Part shown: positions 27,809 through 37,149 of the stretch, piece by piece
Position numbering within the stretch: position 1 is the stretch's first letter
Layout of the letters: every line of letters starts with the position of its first letter
Origin: Bacteroidota bacterium
GTDB taxonomy: Bacteria; Bacteroidota; Bacteroidia; Cytophagales; Cyclobacteriaceae
Assembly (NCBI GenBank): GCA_018266435.1
Contig: JAFEAL010000015.1
Coordinates: 1 to 64,000, forward strand
DNA length: 64,000 nt
Direction: 5' to 3'
Notes under the pieces: generated by a model
Told to the model about the DNA's origin: nothing
Seen by the model: only the letters and a program-made list of their open reading frames with translations
The model's database searches: none
Position numbers and translations under genes: made by a program

Positions 27809-28753
27809 ATGAAAATTGACGAATATTTAGTGCCCGTTAAAAAAATGATGGTCGCTCCCGGTAAAAAAGTAAAACTAAAAGACTTTGAAACTTCCTACAA
27901 AGGCAAGGTACTCAACAAGCAAGAATCTGAATTAATGTTGCAGTCCAGTCGCAAATACTTAGCCGATGTGCAGGATAAACTTTATGCTCACAACCGCTAC
28001 AGCGTGCTGATCATTCTGCAAGCGATGGATGCGGCAGGTAAAGACGGAGCGGTGAAGCACATTATGTCAGGGTTTAACCCATTAGGTGTAAAGGTGTATA
28101 GTTTTAAAGCACCTAATTCTCAGGAGTTGGATCATGATTATTTTTGGCGTCATGAGTTGGCACTGCCGGCACGCGGAGAAATTGCCATTCATAACCGTTC
28201 GCACTATGAAAATGTGCTGGCTACAAAAGTACATCCCGAATGGATATTGAATGAAAATATTCCGGGCATTGAAACCGTAGAAAAAATAGACGGAAAATTT
28301 TGGAGAAAGCGCTACAAACAAATCAGGAGATTTGAAAAAAATCTGGCTTCAAACGGAATGGTAATCTTGAAGTTTTTTTTGAATGTTTCAAAAAAAGAAC
28401 AAAAGAAGCGGTTTCTTGAGCGAATTGAAGATCCCGGAAAAAACTGGAAATTTTCGCTCTCTGACCTAAAAGAACGGGCCTTTTGGGATAACTACCAGCG
28501 GGCTTATGAAGAGGCCTTTGAAGCTACTTCAACCGATTACGCCCCGTGGTTTGTTATACCCGCTGACGACAAATGGTTTGCGCGCTTAGCCATTGCTACG
28601 ATTATATCTCAACAATTTGATAAATTGGAGCTTAGTTATCCAATCGTCAGCCAGGCGCAAAAGCAAGAACTGCAAAAAGCTAAATTGGTGCTGCTCGGTG
28701 AAGAGGATAAAAACCCCGATTCAAAAAAGAAAAAGAAAAAAACTAAAGCGTGA
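27809..28753 (+). CDS. ppk2: Polyphosphate kinase 2 family protein
   Basis: A 314-residue PPK2-family nucleotide phosphotransferase, transferring phosphate between polyphosphate and nucleoside phosphates. Walker A is DAAGKDG (74-80). The Walker B-side motif is IHNRSHYE (127-134), and the lid region is rich in Lys/Arg (about 190-215). The single-domain length suits class I or III enzymes; the preferred nucleotide cannot be told. The C-terminus is a Lys-rich tail. Its stop overlaps the start of a Gfo/Idh/MocA gene by 4 bp (GTGA). Confidence 0.93.
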   Translation: MKIDEYLVPVKKMMVAPGKKVKLKDFETSYKGKVLNKQESELMLQSSRKYLADVQDKLYAHNRYSVLIILQAMDAAGKDGAVKHIMSGFNPLGVKVYSFKAPNSQELDHDYFWRHELALPARGEIAIHNRSHYENVLATKVHPEWILNENIPGIETVEKIDGKFWRKRYKQIRRFEKNLASNGMVILKFFLNVSKKEQKKRFLERIEDPGKNWKFSLSDLKERAFWDNYQRAYEEAFEATSTDYAPWFVIPADDKWFARLAIATIISQQFDKLELSYPIVSQAQKQELQKAKLVLLGEEDKNPDSKKKKKKTKA

Positions 28754-29907
28754 AGAGAAAATTAAGAATGGGCATGGTGGGCGGTGGGCTCACCTCCTTT
28801 ATTGGCCCCGTACACCGTAAGGCACTTGCCATTGATGGTCAAATTGAGTTGGTCTGTGGTGCATTCAGCATCAACCCCAAAGAATCTAAAGAAACCGGAG
28901 AGTCACTCTACCTCGATCCGGAACGGGTCTATGCTACGTATTCTGAGATGTTTGAAAAAGAAAAAAAAATGCCGCCAGACAAGCGAATTGATTTTGTAAG
29001 TGTGGTTACACCTAATCATGTTCACTTTGACCCCACCAAAATGGCGTTGGAGTCAGGCTTTCACGTAGTGGTAGAAAAACCCATTGCTTTTTCACTAGCT
29101 GAAGCAAAAGTGCTTGAAAAACTGGTGAATAAGACCGGGTTAATTTTAGCGCTGGCTCATACCTATACCGGTTACCCTATGGTAAAAGAAGCAAAGCAAA
29201 TTGTGAAATCAGGAAAGCTGGGCAAGATCAGAAAGGTATTTGTAGAATATCCGCAAGGTTGGCTTTCCGGTCCATTAGAGAAAGCCGGAAACATGCAAGC
29301 CTCCTGGCGTACCGACCCCAAACAATCGGGCAGGGGCGGAGCGATTGGCGACATTGGCACCCATGCGGCCAACTTAGCCGAGTACATCATCGGCTCTGAC
29401 ATCACCGAAGTATGCAGTATGTTAAATGCGGTGGTAGAAGGACGAATGCTCGATGATGATTGCTCAATGCTGGTTAAGTTTGATAATGGCGCATCGGGTG
29501 TATTGCTGGCCACACAAGTGGCGGCCGGTGATGAAAATAATTTAAACATTCGGGTTTATGGAGAAAAAGGCGGGTTGGAGTGGCGGCAGGAAGAGCCAAA
29601 TACATTGGTTCTAAAATGGCTCGATAAACCGAAGGAAATTCTCCGAGCAGGATGGAAATATTTATCTGACGAAGCAAAGGGGTACATCCGTACCCCGCCC
29701 GGCCACCCGGAGGGCTACTTAGAAGCCTTTGCAAATATTTATCGCTCGTTTACCCATGCCATGCACGACTATAAACCCGGTAAAAAAATCGACCCCAAAA
29801 AGTATGATTTTCCCGATGTACACCACGGTGTGCGCGGTATGGTGTTTGTTGAAACAGTAGTGAAGTCAGCACACACCAGTAAAAAGTGGGTAAAAATCCC
29901 GAAGTAA
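28750..29907 (+). CDS. Gfo/Idh/MocA family oxidoreductase
   Basis: 385 residues with an N-terminal Rossmann motif GMVGGGLTSFIG (about 8-19), VVEKPIA (about 102-108) with the conserved Lys of the family EKP motif, and a C-terminal beta-sheet domain. Such enzymes oxidise or reduce sugars or cyclitols using NAD(P). The start is GTG at 28750, overlapping the PPK2 stop by 4 bp. An ATG at 28768 is the alternative and would keep the full cofactor motif, so the start is uncertain. Substrate unknown. Confidence 0.9.
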   Translation: MKRKLRMGMVGGGLTSFIGPVHRKALAIDGQIELVCGAFSINPKESKETGESLYLDPERVYATYSEMFEKEKKMPPDKRIDFVSVVTPNHVHFDPTKMALESGFHVVVEKPIAFSLAEAKVLEKLVNKTGLILALAHTYTGYPMVKEAKQIVKSGKLGKIRKVFVEYPQGWLSGPLEKAGNMQASWRTDPKQSGRGGAIGDIGTHAANLAEYIIGSDITEVCSMLNAVVEGRMLDDDCSMLVKFDNGASGVLLATQVAAGDENNLNIRVYGEKGGLEWRQEEPNTLVLKWLDKPKEILRAGWKYLSDEAKGYIRTPPGHPEGYLEAFANIYRSFTHAMHDYKPGKKIDPKKYDFPDVHHGVRGMVFVETVVKSAHTSKKWVKIPK

Positions 29908-29941
29908 TTTAAACCATTTTTCTATTCTTGTTTCCAACTAA

Positions 29942-29949
29942 TAAATTTG
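29942..29949 (+). promoter_or_regulatory. Candidate -7 promoter element (TAAATTTG) for the second TerB-like gene
   Basis: TAAATTTG fits TAnnTTTG but lies only 7 bp before the ATG at 29957, which would give an almost leaderless transcript. Low confidence. Confidence 0.25.
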
Positions 29950-29956
29950 CATTATT

Positions 29957-30391
29957 ATGAATGGCTTCTTTGAACACCAATACCTGTCCTACAAAAAAAA
30001 TCACATCAAAAATTTACTGGCATTGGCCAAAGCCGATGGGTTTGTACATGAAAAAGAGCAGTTGATGCTTTATAAAATTGGCAAGCGCTATGGTCTGAAG
30101 GAGCGGCAAGTGAAGGAACTGATGGACAGCAACGAAAAATTTACAATCAATGTACCCGATAACTTTCATGACCAAATGAACGTGTTGTACGACCTGATGC
30201 TAATGGTATGGGCCGATGGCGTAGTGGAGAAAAAGGAAATTGCATTTTGCGAAGCTTTAGTAAAAAAATTTGGCTTGAAAAAAGACATTGTAAAGTGGTT
30301 GCTGCACGAAGTGTTTGAGAAGGGACGCTCACCGCAACCTGATGAATGGGAGGAGTTGAAAAAAGAAGCGAAGACAACTTTTGTAAAATAG
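29957..30391 (+). CDS. TerB-like domain protein
   Basis: 144 residues, all helical by appearance, with two acidic TerB-type motifs in tandem halves: AKADGFVHEKE (about 25-35) and WADGVVEKKE (about 82-91). The repeat of ADG-x-V-x-x-x-E in each half is what TerB family proteins show. No membrane segment or signal. No tellurite-resistance neighbours, so the exact role is open. Compare the other TerB-like protein at 10882-11349. Confidence 0.82.
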   Translation: MNGFFEHQYLSYKKNHIKNLLALAKADGFVHEKEQLMLYKIGKRYGLKERQVKELMDSNEKFTINVPDNFHDQMNVLYDLMLMVWADGVVEKKEIAFCEALVKKFGLKKDIVKWLLHEVFEKGRSPQPDEWEELKKEAKTTFVK

Positions 30392-30488
30392 TTACGGCAA
30401 CACCCCCAAACCCAGACCCCTTCATTTACGTTATCTCTTCGTAAGCATTTAATTCATTAATTTGCCATCAAATTACGGTGAGGGAATT

Positions 30489-31919
30489 ATGATTATAGAA
30501 GAATCAAAAAAACTTTCTACCCAGGAAAAAGCATTACGCATCAATTTGAACCGCACTATCTATGGTTCTTTTGCCGAAGTGGGCGGAGGTCAGGATACAG
30601 CAGCCAATTTTTTTAAAGTCGGGGGAGCCAGTGGCACGGTGGCTAAAACTATGTCGGCCTATGACATGAAGTTTAGCGATGCCATTTACGGTGCGTGTGA
30701 TCGGTACGTGAGCGAAAGCCGCCTGATAAGCATGATTGAGCACGAGTACCAACTATTACCCGAGCGTTTGCCGCACCGCATGAGTGAAACGCGCTTTTTT
30801 GCCTTTGCCGATACCGTTGAGATATTGAATTTTGAACGCACCAACCAGGGACAAGGATGGATGGGCATGCGTTTTCAACTGGCCCCACTCGGTCCGTATA
30901 ATGACTGCATTATTCATGTTAGGCTGCACGACAACGATCAGCTTCAGCAACAGGTAGCTTTGGGAATATTGGGAGTTAATTTAATCTACGCGTGTATGTT
31001 TCTTACTAACCCCGAAGAAATCATGCTTTCACTGCTGGACGGACTGACCACGCGCAGGGCCGAGATTGATATGTTTAGAATTGAAGGCTCTGATTTTAAA
31101 AATGTAGATAACCGGTTGATGGCACTGAAGTTGGTAAAAAACGGCCTAACCAAAGCCGCCATGTTCGGTCCGGATGGGCGAGTGATGCAACCTTCTGAAT
31201 GTTTGTATAAGAAGAATGTGCTTGTACTCAGAGGGCGCTTTCGCCCGGTTACGCATGTTAACGTAGATATGTTGCTTACTTCGCGCAGGCATTTTAAAAA
31301 TGAAACAGACGTAGATAAGAATAAAATTATTACGATTACAGAGCTCACCCTCAATGACCTGAGCATGGATGGCAGCATTGATGAAAAGGATTTTCTATAC
31401 CGAGCTGATATTATCTGCTCGTTAGGGCAAAACGTGCTCGTCTCAAATTATTTTGAGTACTACCGGTTAGTAGATTACTTATCGAAAATTACTAAAGGAA
31501 AAAAAACCGGGTTAGTGCTGGGTGTTTATGCCTTAAAAAAAGTATTTGATGAAAAAACCTACAGCAACTTACGGGGTGGAATTTTAGAATGTTTTTCTGC
31601 CCTGTTTGGAAGCAATATCAAACTATACATCTACCCGGCTTTGCGCCAGGATAATACACTTTTTACATTGGATGATTTTGAAAAAGAGTTACCCGAAAAT
31701 TTAAAACCACTCTTCCGTTACCTGATGGTGAACAATAAAATGGAAGGTATTGACGATGCCAATGTGAACAACCTGAACATCATTTCTGACAATGTGCTGA
31801 CCATGATCAGAAAAGGAGAAGCCGGCTGGGAAAAATATGTTCCACACAAAGTAGAAGAAGCCATCAAAGAACATGGTTTGTTTGATTACCCACAGAAAGG
31901 GGCGAAACTAGTAGCTTAG
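30489..31919 (+). CDS. Conserved cytoplasmic protein of unknown function
   Basis: 476 residues from the ATG at 30489. The frame is open to 30462 with a TTG start, but that would add only nine residues of intergenic-like sequence. No signal peptide, membrane segment or known catalytic motif is visible. The protein is Lys/Leu-rich and reads as a globular enzyme-like chain; striking stretches are VGGGQDTAANFFKVGGASG (about 23-41) and RGRFRPVTHVNVDM (about 255-268). I recall similar Bacteroidota proteins, some labelled as nicotinate-nucleotide adenylyltransferase, but the HxGH nucleotidyltransferase motif is absent here, so I do not adopt that label. It ends 1 bp from the convergent coiled-coil gene. 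Confidence 0.7.
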   Translation: MIIEESKKLSTQEKALRINLNRTIYGSFAEVGGGQDTAANFFKVGGASGTVAKTMSAYDMKFSDAIYGACDRYVSESRLISMIEHEYQLLPERLPHRMSETRFFAFADTVEILNFERTNQGQGWMGMRFQLAPLGPYNDCIIHVRLHDNDQLQQQVALGILGVNLIYACMFLTNPEEIMLSLLDGLTTRRAEIDMFRIEGSDFKNVDNRLMALKLVKNGLTKAAMFGPDGRVMQPSECLYKKNVLVLRGRFRPVTHVNVDMLLTSRRHFKNETDVDKNKIITITELTLNDLSMDGSIDEKDFLYRADIICSLGQNVLVSNYFEYYRLVDYLSKITKGKKTGLVLGVYALKKVFDEKTYSNLRGGILECFSALFGSNIKLYIYPALRQDNTLFTLDDFEKELPENLKPLFRYLMVNNKMEGIDDANVNNLNIISDNVLTMIRKGEAGWEKYVPHKVEEAIKEHGLFDYPQKGAKLVA

Positions 31920-31920
31920 G

Positions 31921-32838
31921 TTATTTTACATCAAACGGAGCTGATCCGATTTTATAGTTATCGGCAAAAATTTCCATCACGTATTTTCCTGAGGTATAGT
32001 CTGATCCCTTTTCGTAAAAGAATGTGAGTTTTTGTTTGGTGTTATCAAACAAAATATCTTGCGCTGCCGTGTAAAATTCTTCTTTGCCGTTGAGCATAAA
32101 TGTGCCAGAGCCTTTGGCTACATCAAAAATCACCTGATTATTTTCATCGGTTATACGGATGATAATTTTTTTACCTTCGATGGGCGCCACTTTGTTATCG
32201 GCCAGGTTAAATTCTACTTTTAGTTTTTGTAGTTGCCTGTTTTTAAAAGGTGAGTTACGTTCTTTGCCTTTGCTGTTTACGGCTTTAATAACAATGTTTT
32301 CGGCTTTTAATTGCGAGGCAATGGCCACTTTGCCGGCCAGTTCTTCTTTGTTTTTAGAAAGCCGTGTGATGGAGTCGCTGAGTTTATTTTGTTTGGTTTT
32401 TAGAGTTCTGTTTTCGCTGAATAACTGGGTGTTGACATTTTTAAGTTTTTCAATTTCCTGATCTTTCAGTTTCAGCAGTTCTTGATAGCCTTCCACTTTA
32501 TCTTTTAATTCCTGCATAGCTTTGGCGCTTCGTCTGGTGCTGCGTTTTAATTCCAGTTCTACTTCGGCTTTGGCTTTTTGCAGTTCTTCCACATCGCCAC
32601 CGAGTTTTTGGATTTCTGCAATTTTCTGATCCAATTGTGTTTGTATATCAGTCAGCTTTTGCATGGTAGAGGCAAGGTCTTCCTCCGTGGTGGCCAGTTG
32701 TTCTTTTACTTCAACCTTCTCCTGATAGTCGAGGTATATTTTCACACTTTGAATAGCAATGATTACCAATAGCAAAATGACGAGCCAGTTTGACTTGCCG
32801 CTCTTTATCGGTTGAGAGTTTTCTGTTGTGTCAGTCAT
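31921..32838 (-). CDS. Membrane-anchored coiled-coil protein
   Basis: 305 residues: a short cytoplasmic N-terminus, one transmembrane helix (about 18-36), a long heptad-rich coiled coil (about 38-180, Lys/Glu/Leu), then a C-terminal globular domain of about 115 residues. That domain has beta-strand character (KIIIRITDENNQVIFDV, KQKLTFFYEKG). The layout suggests an envelope rod with a folded end outside the inner membrane. The C-terminal domain is not one I can name. No gene partner is evident; the neighbour is convergent. Confidence 0.72.
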   Translation of the reverse strand: MTDTTENSQPIKSGKSNWLVILLLVIIAIQSVKIYLDYQEKVEVKEQLATTEEDLASTMQKLTDIQTQLDQKIAEIQKLGGDVEELQKAKAEVELELKRSTRRSAKAMQELKDKVEGYQELLKLKDQEIEKLKNVNTQLFSENRTLKTKQNKLSDSITRLSKNKEELAGKVAIASQLKAENIVIKAVNSKGKERNSPFKNRQLQKLKVEFNLADNKVAPIEGKKIIIRITDENNQVIFDVAKGSGTFMLNGKEEFYTAAQDILFDNTKQKLTFFYEKGSDYTSGKYVMEIFADNYKIGSAPFDVK

Positions 32839-32866
32839 AATAAAAAAATAAAGTCAAAGGTAAGGA

Positions 32867-33658
32867 TTAAAGTTGCCAGGTGAAATGCTGCCGGTTTAGG
32901 TTGATGTCAAAAAATAATATGCCGCAATGAAATAAATCAATGCTGGCATATACTAAATCATGCGTGTGCAGTGCTTTCCAGGCGGTGACCATTTCGGGCG
33001 AACGGTATATGTCATCAATTACAATTATTCCCTTGTCGGCAATTCGTTTAACCAACCAGTTGAAATATCGAATGGTTGGTTCATACCGATGGTTGGCATC
33101 CATCAGCACAAAATCAAATCTGGCCGGGTGTTGCAAAAATTCAGGAAGTGTTTGGTCAATGTTTCCTTCGATCAGGTTGATATTTTTCTGGTTGAAATAT
33201 TCAAAATTGGTTCGGGCTATATTAATCATGGCTTGGTTGCCTTCTAATGTAGTGATGCGGCTGTCTTTCACACGGGCTAAATACAGTGAGGTAATGCCCA
33301 TAGAGGTGCCCAACTCCAAAATATTTTTTGCTTCCAGGCTCTTGGCAATCCGGTAGTACAGTTGGCATTGCAATTCGTTATTCAGACTGGTGGCTGCTAC
33401 TTGACTGATGCTGCGCTGGTCGCTGTTGAAGTGGTAAGAGGCATCGCCCATATCTTTTACAGTTACCAGCGAGTGATTGCTTAATAATTTAGCTCTCGTT
33501 TTTTCAATATCTAAAAAAAGAAGCGGATCATTTTTTTCTTTAACAACCCGGTTGTAGAAATCATAAAAAAAAGGAGAGTGAATAGAATGATCATCTACCG
33601 CATCGAGCCAATGGTTAAGAAATGATTTGATCTGAAAAAAGCTGTGCACGTTTAACAA
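32867..33658 (-). CDS. Class I SAM-dependent methyltransferase
   Basis: 263 residues. The SAM-binding motif I is ILELGTSMGITSLYLA (about 118-133), followed by motif II-like TLEGN (about 141-145) and post-I FDFVLMDANH (about 179-188). This last resembles the O-methyltransferase family, where a metal-binding Asp sits near DANH. The N-terminus has an acidic His-rich stretch (DDHSIHSPFF). The start is TTG at 33658; a GTG at codon 4 is an alternative. Substrate unknown. It lies in the same direction as apaG, 48 bp away. Confidence 0.85.
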   Translation of the reverse strand: MLNVHSFFQIKSFLNHWLDAVDDHSIHSPFFYDFYNRVVKEKNDPLLFLDIEKTRAKLLSNHSLVTVKDMGDASYHFNSDQRSISQVAATSLNNELQCQLYYRIAKSLEAKNILELGTSMGITSLYLARVKDSRITTLEGNQAMINIARTNFEYFNQKNINLIEGNIDQTLPEFLQHPARFDFVLMDANHRYEPTIRYFNWLVKRIADKGIIVIDDIYRSPEMVTAWKALHTHDLVYASIDLFHCGILFFDINLNRQHFTWQL

Positions 33659-33706
33659 ATAGAACGTAAATAAGTGAAGAGGGCTGTGGGTTACAAGAAA
33701 GTAAAA

Positions 33707-34093
33707 TCAATTTAATCGTACCGGTTCAGTCATGGTAAACTCCGGTATCACTACAAAAAACTGAGTACCGTCCAGCACCCGCTCCATCAGGTAGGTACCA
33801 CTCATTTTGCCTATGCCCGATTTTAGATTGCAACCCGAGACATATTGGTGTGATTGCCCCGGCTCCAGTACGGGTTTTTGACCCACCACACCCTCACCCT
33901 CCACTTCGCGCGATTCAAAACCCGCATCGCAGATAAGCCAGTGTCTGCGCAACAATTGAACGGTGTACTCGCTCTGGTTTTCGATGGTAATGCGATAGGT
34001 AAACACATGGTGGTATTGTGCCGGGTTGGAGTAAGACGGCTGATACTCTGTCTCCACTGTTACTTTTACACCTTGCGTTACTTCGGCAATCAT
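33707..34093 (-). CDS. apaG: ApaG protein
   Basis: 128 residues, the family's usual size. It shows the ApaG fold pattern of beta strands with the conserved YRITIENQSEYTVQLLRRHW (about 33-52) and GVVGQKPVLEPGQSHQYVSG (about 68-87). ApaG is associated with Co2+/Mg2+ homeostasis in enterobacteria, but its biochemical role is not settled. It starts at ATG 34093, divergent from ung, sharing a 61-bp AT-rich region. Confidence 0.95.
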   Translation of the reverse strand: MIAEVTQGVKVTVETEYQPSYSNPAQYHHVFTYRITIENQSEYTVQLLRRHWLICDAGFESREVEGEGVVGQKPVLEPGQSHQYVSGCNLKSGIGKMSGTYLMERVLDGTQFFVVIPEFTMTEPVRLN

Positions 34094-34154
34094 GACCTAA
34101 AAATATCAAATTTTTATAATTTTCGGAGGAGAACATAATAACTCCTGTTATACC

Positions 34155-34817
34155 ATGGATGTAAAAATAGCCGAATCGTGGAAATTAAAACTTCAGGCTG
34201 AATTTGACAAAGACTATTTTAACCAACTGACAACCTTTGTTAAGCACGAATACCAAACCCACACAATCTACCCGCCTGGCAAAGAAATTTTCCGCGCATT
34301 TGATTGTTGCCCCTTTGAGCAGGTAAAGGTTGTTCTCATTGGTCAGGATCCTTATCACGGAGAAGGCCAGGCAAACGGGTTATGTTTCTCCGTGCGCGAG
34401 GGTATCCGACAGCCACCTTCGTTGCAAAATATTTTCAAAGAAATACAAAATGATCTGAACAAATCCATTCCTGTTTCGGGCGACCTTGAGCGATGGGCAA
34501 AGCAAGGTGTGTTGTTGCTCAATGCAACTCTTACCGTACGAGCCTCGGCACCCGGCTCTCATCAAAACAAAGGATGGGAAGCATTTACCGATGCGGTAAT
34601 CAAAATTATCTCTGAAGAAAAAAGCAACATCGTATTTTTGCTATGGGGTGCGTATGCACAAAAGAAGGGTGAGATGATTGATCGCTCAAAACATTTGGTG
34701 TTGACAAGTGCGCATCCCTCGCCCTTTTCGGTAGCACGCGGTTTTTTTGGCAGCAAGCACTTCAGTAAAACCAATGACTACCTGCGCAGCAAAGGATTGA
34801 AGGAGATTGAATGGTGA
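34155..34817 (+). CDS. ung: Uracil-DNA glycosylase (family 1)
   Basis: 220 residues, the usual UNG length. The active-site motif GQDPYHG (63-69) has the catalytic Asp65, and the C-terminal HPSP motif (187-190) has the catalytic His187. It removes uracil from DNA to start base-excision repair. It is divergent from apaG and stands alone on the plus strand. Confidence 0.97.
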   Translation: MDVKIAESWKLKLQAEFDKDYFNQLTTFVKHEYQTHTIYPPGKEIFRAFDCCPFEQVKVVLIGQDPYHGEGQANGLCFSVREGIRQPPSLQNIFKEIQNDLNKSIPVSGDLERWAKQGVLLLNATLTVRASAPGSHQNKGWEAFTDAVIKIISEEKSNIVFLLWGAYAQKKGEMIDRSKHLVLTSAHPSPFSVARGFFGSKHFSKTNDYLRSKGLKEIEW

Positions 34818-34885
34818 AGCAGGAAGTTGCAGGTACAGAATTCTATACTCTAAAAACTAAGGAAGTGTAATTTTAATCTGAAACC

Positions 34886-36349
34886 CTACCGAATCAAATT
34901 AAAAAACCTCTTCCACCGGATCTTGTTAAAATAACTTCCGTATTTATCGATCGATAGCCAGATGAAAAATCCTTTACCCACAATATGGTCTTCAGGTACA
35001 AAACCCCAATAACGTGAGTCTTGTGAGTTGTGACGGTTGTCGCCCATCATGAAATAATAGTTTTGTTTAAACGTGTATTCTTTCAACTCTTTTCCATCAA
35101 TTACCAATCTTCCGCTGTCAATTTTTACATCGGAGTTATGGTCGTAGTCGCGAATGGTTGAACCATACACCGAAAGGGTTGAGTCGTTGACCGGAATAGT
35201 CCAGCCTTCTTTAGGAACAGTAAGCGGGCCAAAAAAATCAGTATTCCATTTGATGTATTTAGACTGAGGAAAAAGATCGCCCCGCACAATGCCTTGGGGT
35301 TCGATTTGCGCTTTGATGGATGTAATGTAGGGCAATGTTTTTACTTCTTCATATTTCTCTTGGGTGAGGAACATACTGTAAGCCACCTCATTGTTCTCTT
35401 GCCGGCCATATTCGTGGTAGTCATCGGCATCGAGTTCGAGCCGTTCAAAATTGCGCGGGTTGATTTGATCTTTAGCGGTAACGAGGTAACTCATTTTTAA
35501 GCCGGGTGGTTTATCTAACGGGCTTCCGTTCACCAACACATCTCCGTTCTTCACTTCCACCACATCTCCACTGATGGCTACACAGCGTTTGATGTAGTTG
35601 GTTTTGAGATCAACCGGGTAATTTACCCATTTGCTACGGTCGTATTCTTCCAGGTTGTTTTGCCCAATGTCAGGTACGTTGAACACCACTACATCGCCCC
35701 GCTTTACAGTTGTAAACCCCGGCAAGCGGTAGGAGGGAAGTTGAACCCAATCCAGGTAAGAAGGAATGTTGGTGAACCAGATTTTTTGGTGAGTCAGCGG
35801 AATTTGAAGCGGTGTGCGCGGTGTGCGCGTGCCGTAGTGGAATTTGCTCACAAACAGAAAATCGCCTACCAACAGAGAATTTTCCATCGAAGGAGTGGGG
35901 ATGGTGTACGCTTCCATAATCAGCCAGCGGATCAGTGTGGCGGCCACCACGGCAAAAATAATGGCATCGGCCCATTCCTGAAAAATTGTTTTGGGGCGAT
36001 TCGGAATTTTATCAAGCGTTCCCAGGTACTTTACATTTTTATCTAAGCCGATAAGCGGAAGAAAAACAAATCCAAAAAATACAACAGCGCCCTGATGGAT
36101 TAATTTATCCTTGCCGAAGCATTTGATAAAATCAAAGACCAACACATAGAGCGCAAAAATATTGATGAAGGGAATGAATAAATAGATGATCCACCATTTT
36201 GATTTACCGACCAATTGAGCGGCAACGAATTGTCCGTAGAAAGGAACCAGGCATTTCCAGCCTTCAATGCCGGCCTTTTCAAATAAATTCCAAAACCCGA
36301 TGGCGCTGCCAATCAGGAATGCGAGAAAAATACAGGTAATTACAATCAT
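34886..36349 (-). CDS. lepB: Signal peptidase I, extended Bacteroidota type
   Basis: 487 residues, much longer than the common form of about 250-320. Residues 1-110 carry three or so membrane helices ahead of the catalytic part. A further helix (about 128-145) is followed by Ser154 (PTPSMENSL), the general-base Lys254 (YIKRCVAISGD), and the C-terminal motif MGDNRHNSQDSRYWG (about 433-447). It cleaves signal peptides after Sec export. The region between the Lys motif and MGDNR is enlarged, typical of Bacteroidota. It is last in the run parA-parB-DUF5683-dapB-lepB. Confidence 0.94.
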   Translation of the reverse strand: MIVITCIFLAFLIGSAIGFWNLFEKAGIEGWKCLVPFYGQFVAAQLVGKSKWWIIYLFIPFINIFALYVLVFDFIKCFGKDKLIHQGAVVFFGFVFLPLIGLDKNVKYLGTLDKIPNRPKTIFQEWADAIIFAVVAATLIRWLIMEAYTIPTPSMENSLLVGDFLFVSKFHYGTRTPRTPLQIPLTHQKIWFTNIPSYLDWVQLPSYRLPGFTTVKRGDVVVFNVPDIGQNNLEEYDRSKWVNYPVDLKTNYIKRCVAISGDVVEVKNGDVLVNGSPLDKPPGLKMSYLVTAKDQINPRNFERLELDADDYHEYGRQENNEVAYSMFLTQEKYEEVKTLPYITSIKAQIEPQGIVRGDLFPQSKYIKWNTDFFGPLTVPKEGWTIPVNDSTLSVYGSTIRDYDHNSDVKIDSGRLVIDGKELKEYTFKQNYYFMMGDNRHNSQDSRYWGFVPEDHIVGKGFFIWLSIDKYGSYFNKIRWKRFFNLIR

Positions 36350-36400
36350 AATAAATTACGTAAGTCAAAAAAAACCGCTGCAAAGAAAGTCAAAATATGT

Positions 36401-37105
36401 TTAGAATTTTAAAAAATCGTCCATCGAAAAAACGCCTTTTTTACCGGCCAGCCACTCAGCCACCAACACAGCCCCCAGGGCAAATCCTTCGCGTGAGTGA
36501 GCCGTGTGTTTGATCTCGATGTCATCAATTTGGCTGGTGTATTTTACGGTGTGAGTTCCGGGTGCTGGGTCAATTCGGTATGCCCGGATAACGAGTGCTT
36601 CTGCCTTGGAGGATTCATTCAGCACCCACTCTTTTTTAAGGGGGTGATTTTTGATGATACCCTCGGCCAGCGTAATGGCCGTGCCACTGGGTGCATCTTT
36701 CTTTTGGGTGTGGTGGGTTTCGTCAATGGAAACATCGTAGCCCGGTTGCGTACTCATCAGCCGGGCTAAGTATTCATTCACTTTAAAAAAAATATTCACA
36801 CCCAAACTGTAATTGGAAGCATAAAATAGGGCACTTCCTTTTTGCAGGCATAAATTTTCCATTTCCTTTTTTCGGTGGTGCCAACCGGTGGTGCCACAAA
36901 CCACAGGAATTTTTTTTTCGAAACAATACCGCAGATTTTCTGTTACTGCATCGGGTTGAGAAAATTCAATGGCAGCATCGGCCGGGCCATCAAATTGGTC
37001 CAGTTCTTTTTTGCTATCCACTTTAGAAACAAGGTGTCCGCGTTTCAAAGCAATGGCTTCAATGGCCTTGCCCATTTTTCCGTAACCGATCAGAAGGATT
37101 TTCAT
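36401..37105 (-). CDS. dapB: 4-hydroxy-tetrahydrodipicolinate reductase
   Basis: 234 residues, on the short side for the family but normal in Bacteroidota. The N-terminal NAD(P) motif is LLIGYGKMGKAIE (about 4-16). The catalytic/substrate motif is DETHHTQKKDAPSGTA (about 127-142), with the conserved His pair and Lys. It makes tetrahydrodipicolinate for lysine and peptidoglycan diaminopimelate. It lies 44 bp after the DUF5683 gene and 51 bp before lepB. Confidence 0.95.
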   Translation of the reverse strand: MKILLIGYGKMGKAIEAIALKRGHLVSKVDSKKELDQFDGPADAAIEFSQPDAVTENLRYCFEKKIPVVCGTTGWHHRKKEMENLCLQKGSALFYASNYSLGVNIFFKVNEYLARLMSTQPGYDVSIDETHHTQKKDAPSGTAITLAEGIIKNHPLKKEWVLNESSKAEALVIRAYRIDPAPGTHTVKYTSQIDDIEIKHTAHSREGFALGAVLVAEWLAGKKGVFSMDDFLKF

Positions 37106-37149
37106 TCAAAACTTAAAATCAACATCTAAAAATAGATTTTCGTGTCAAG

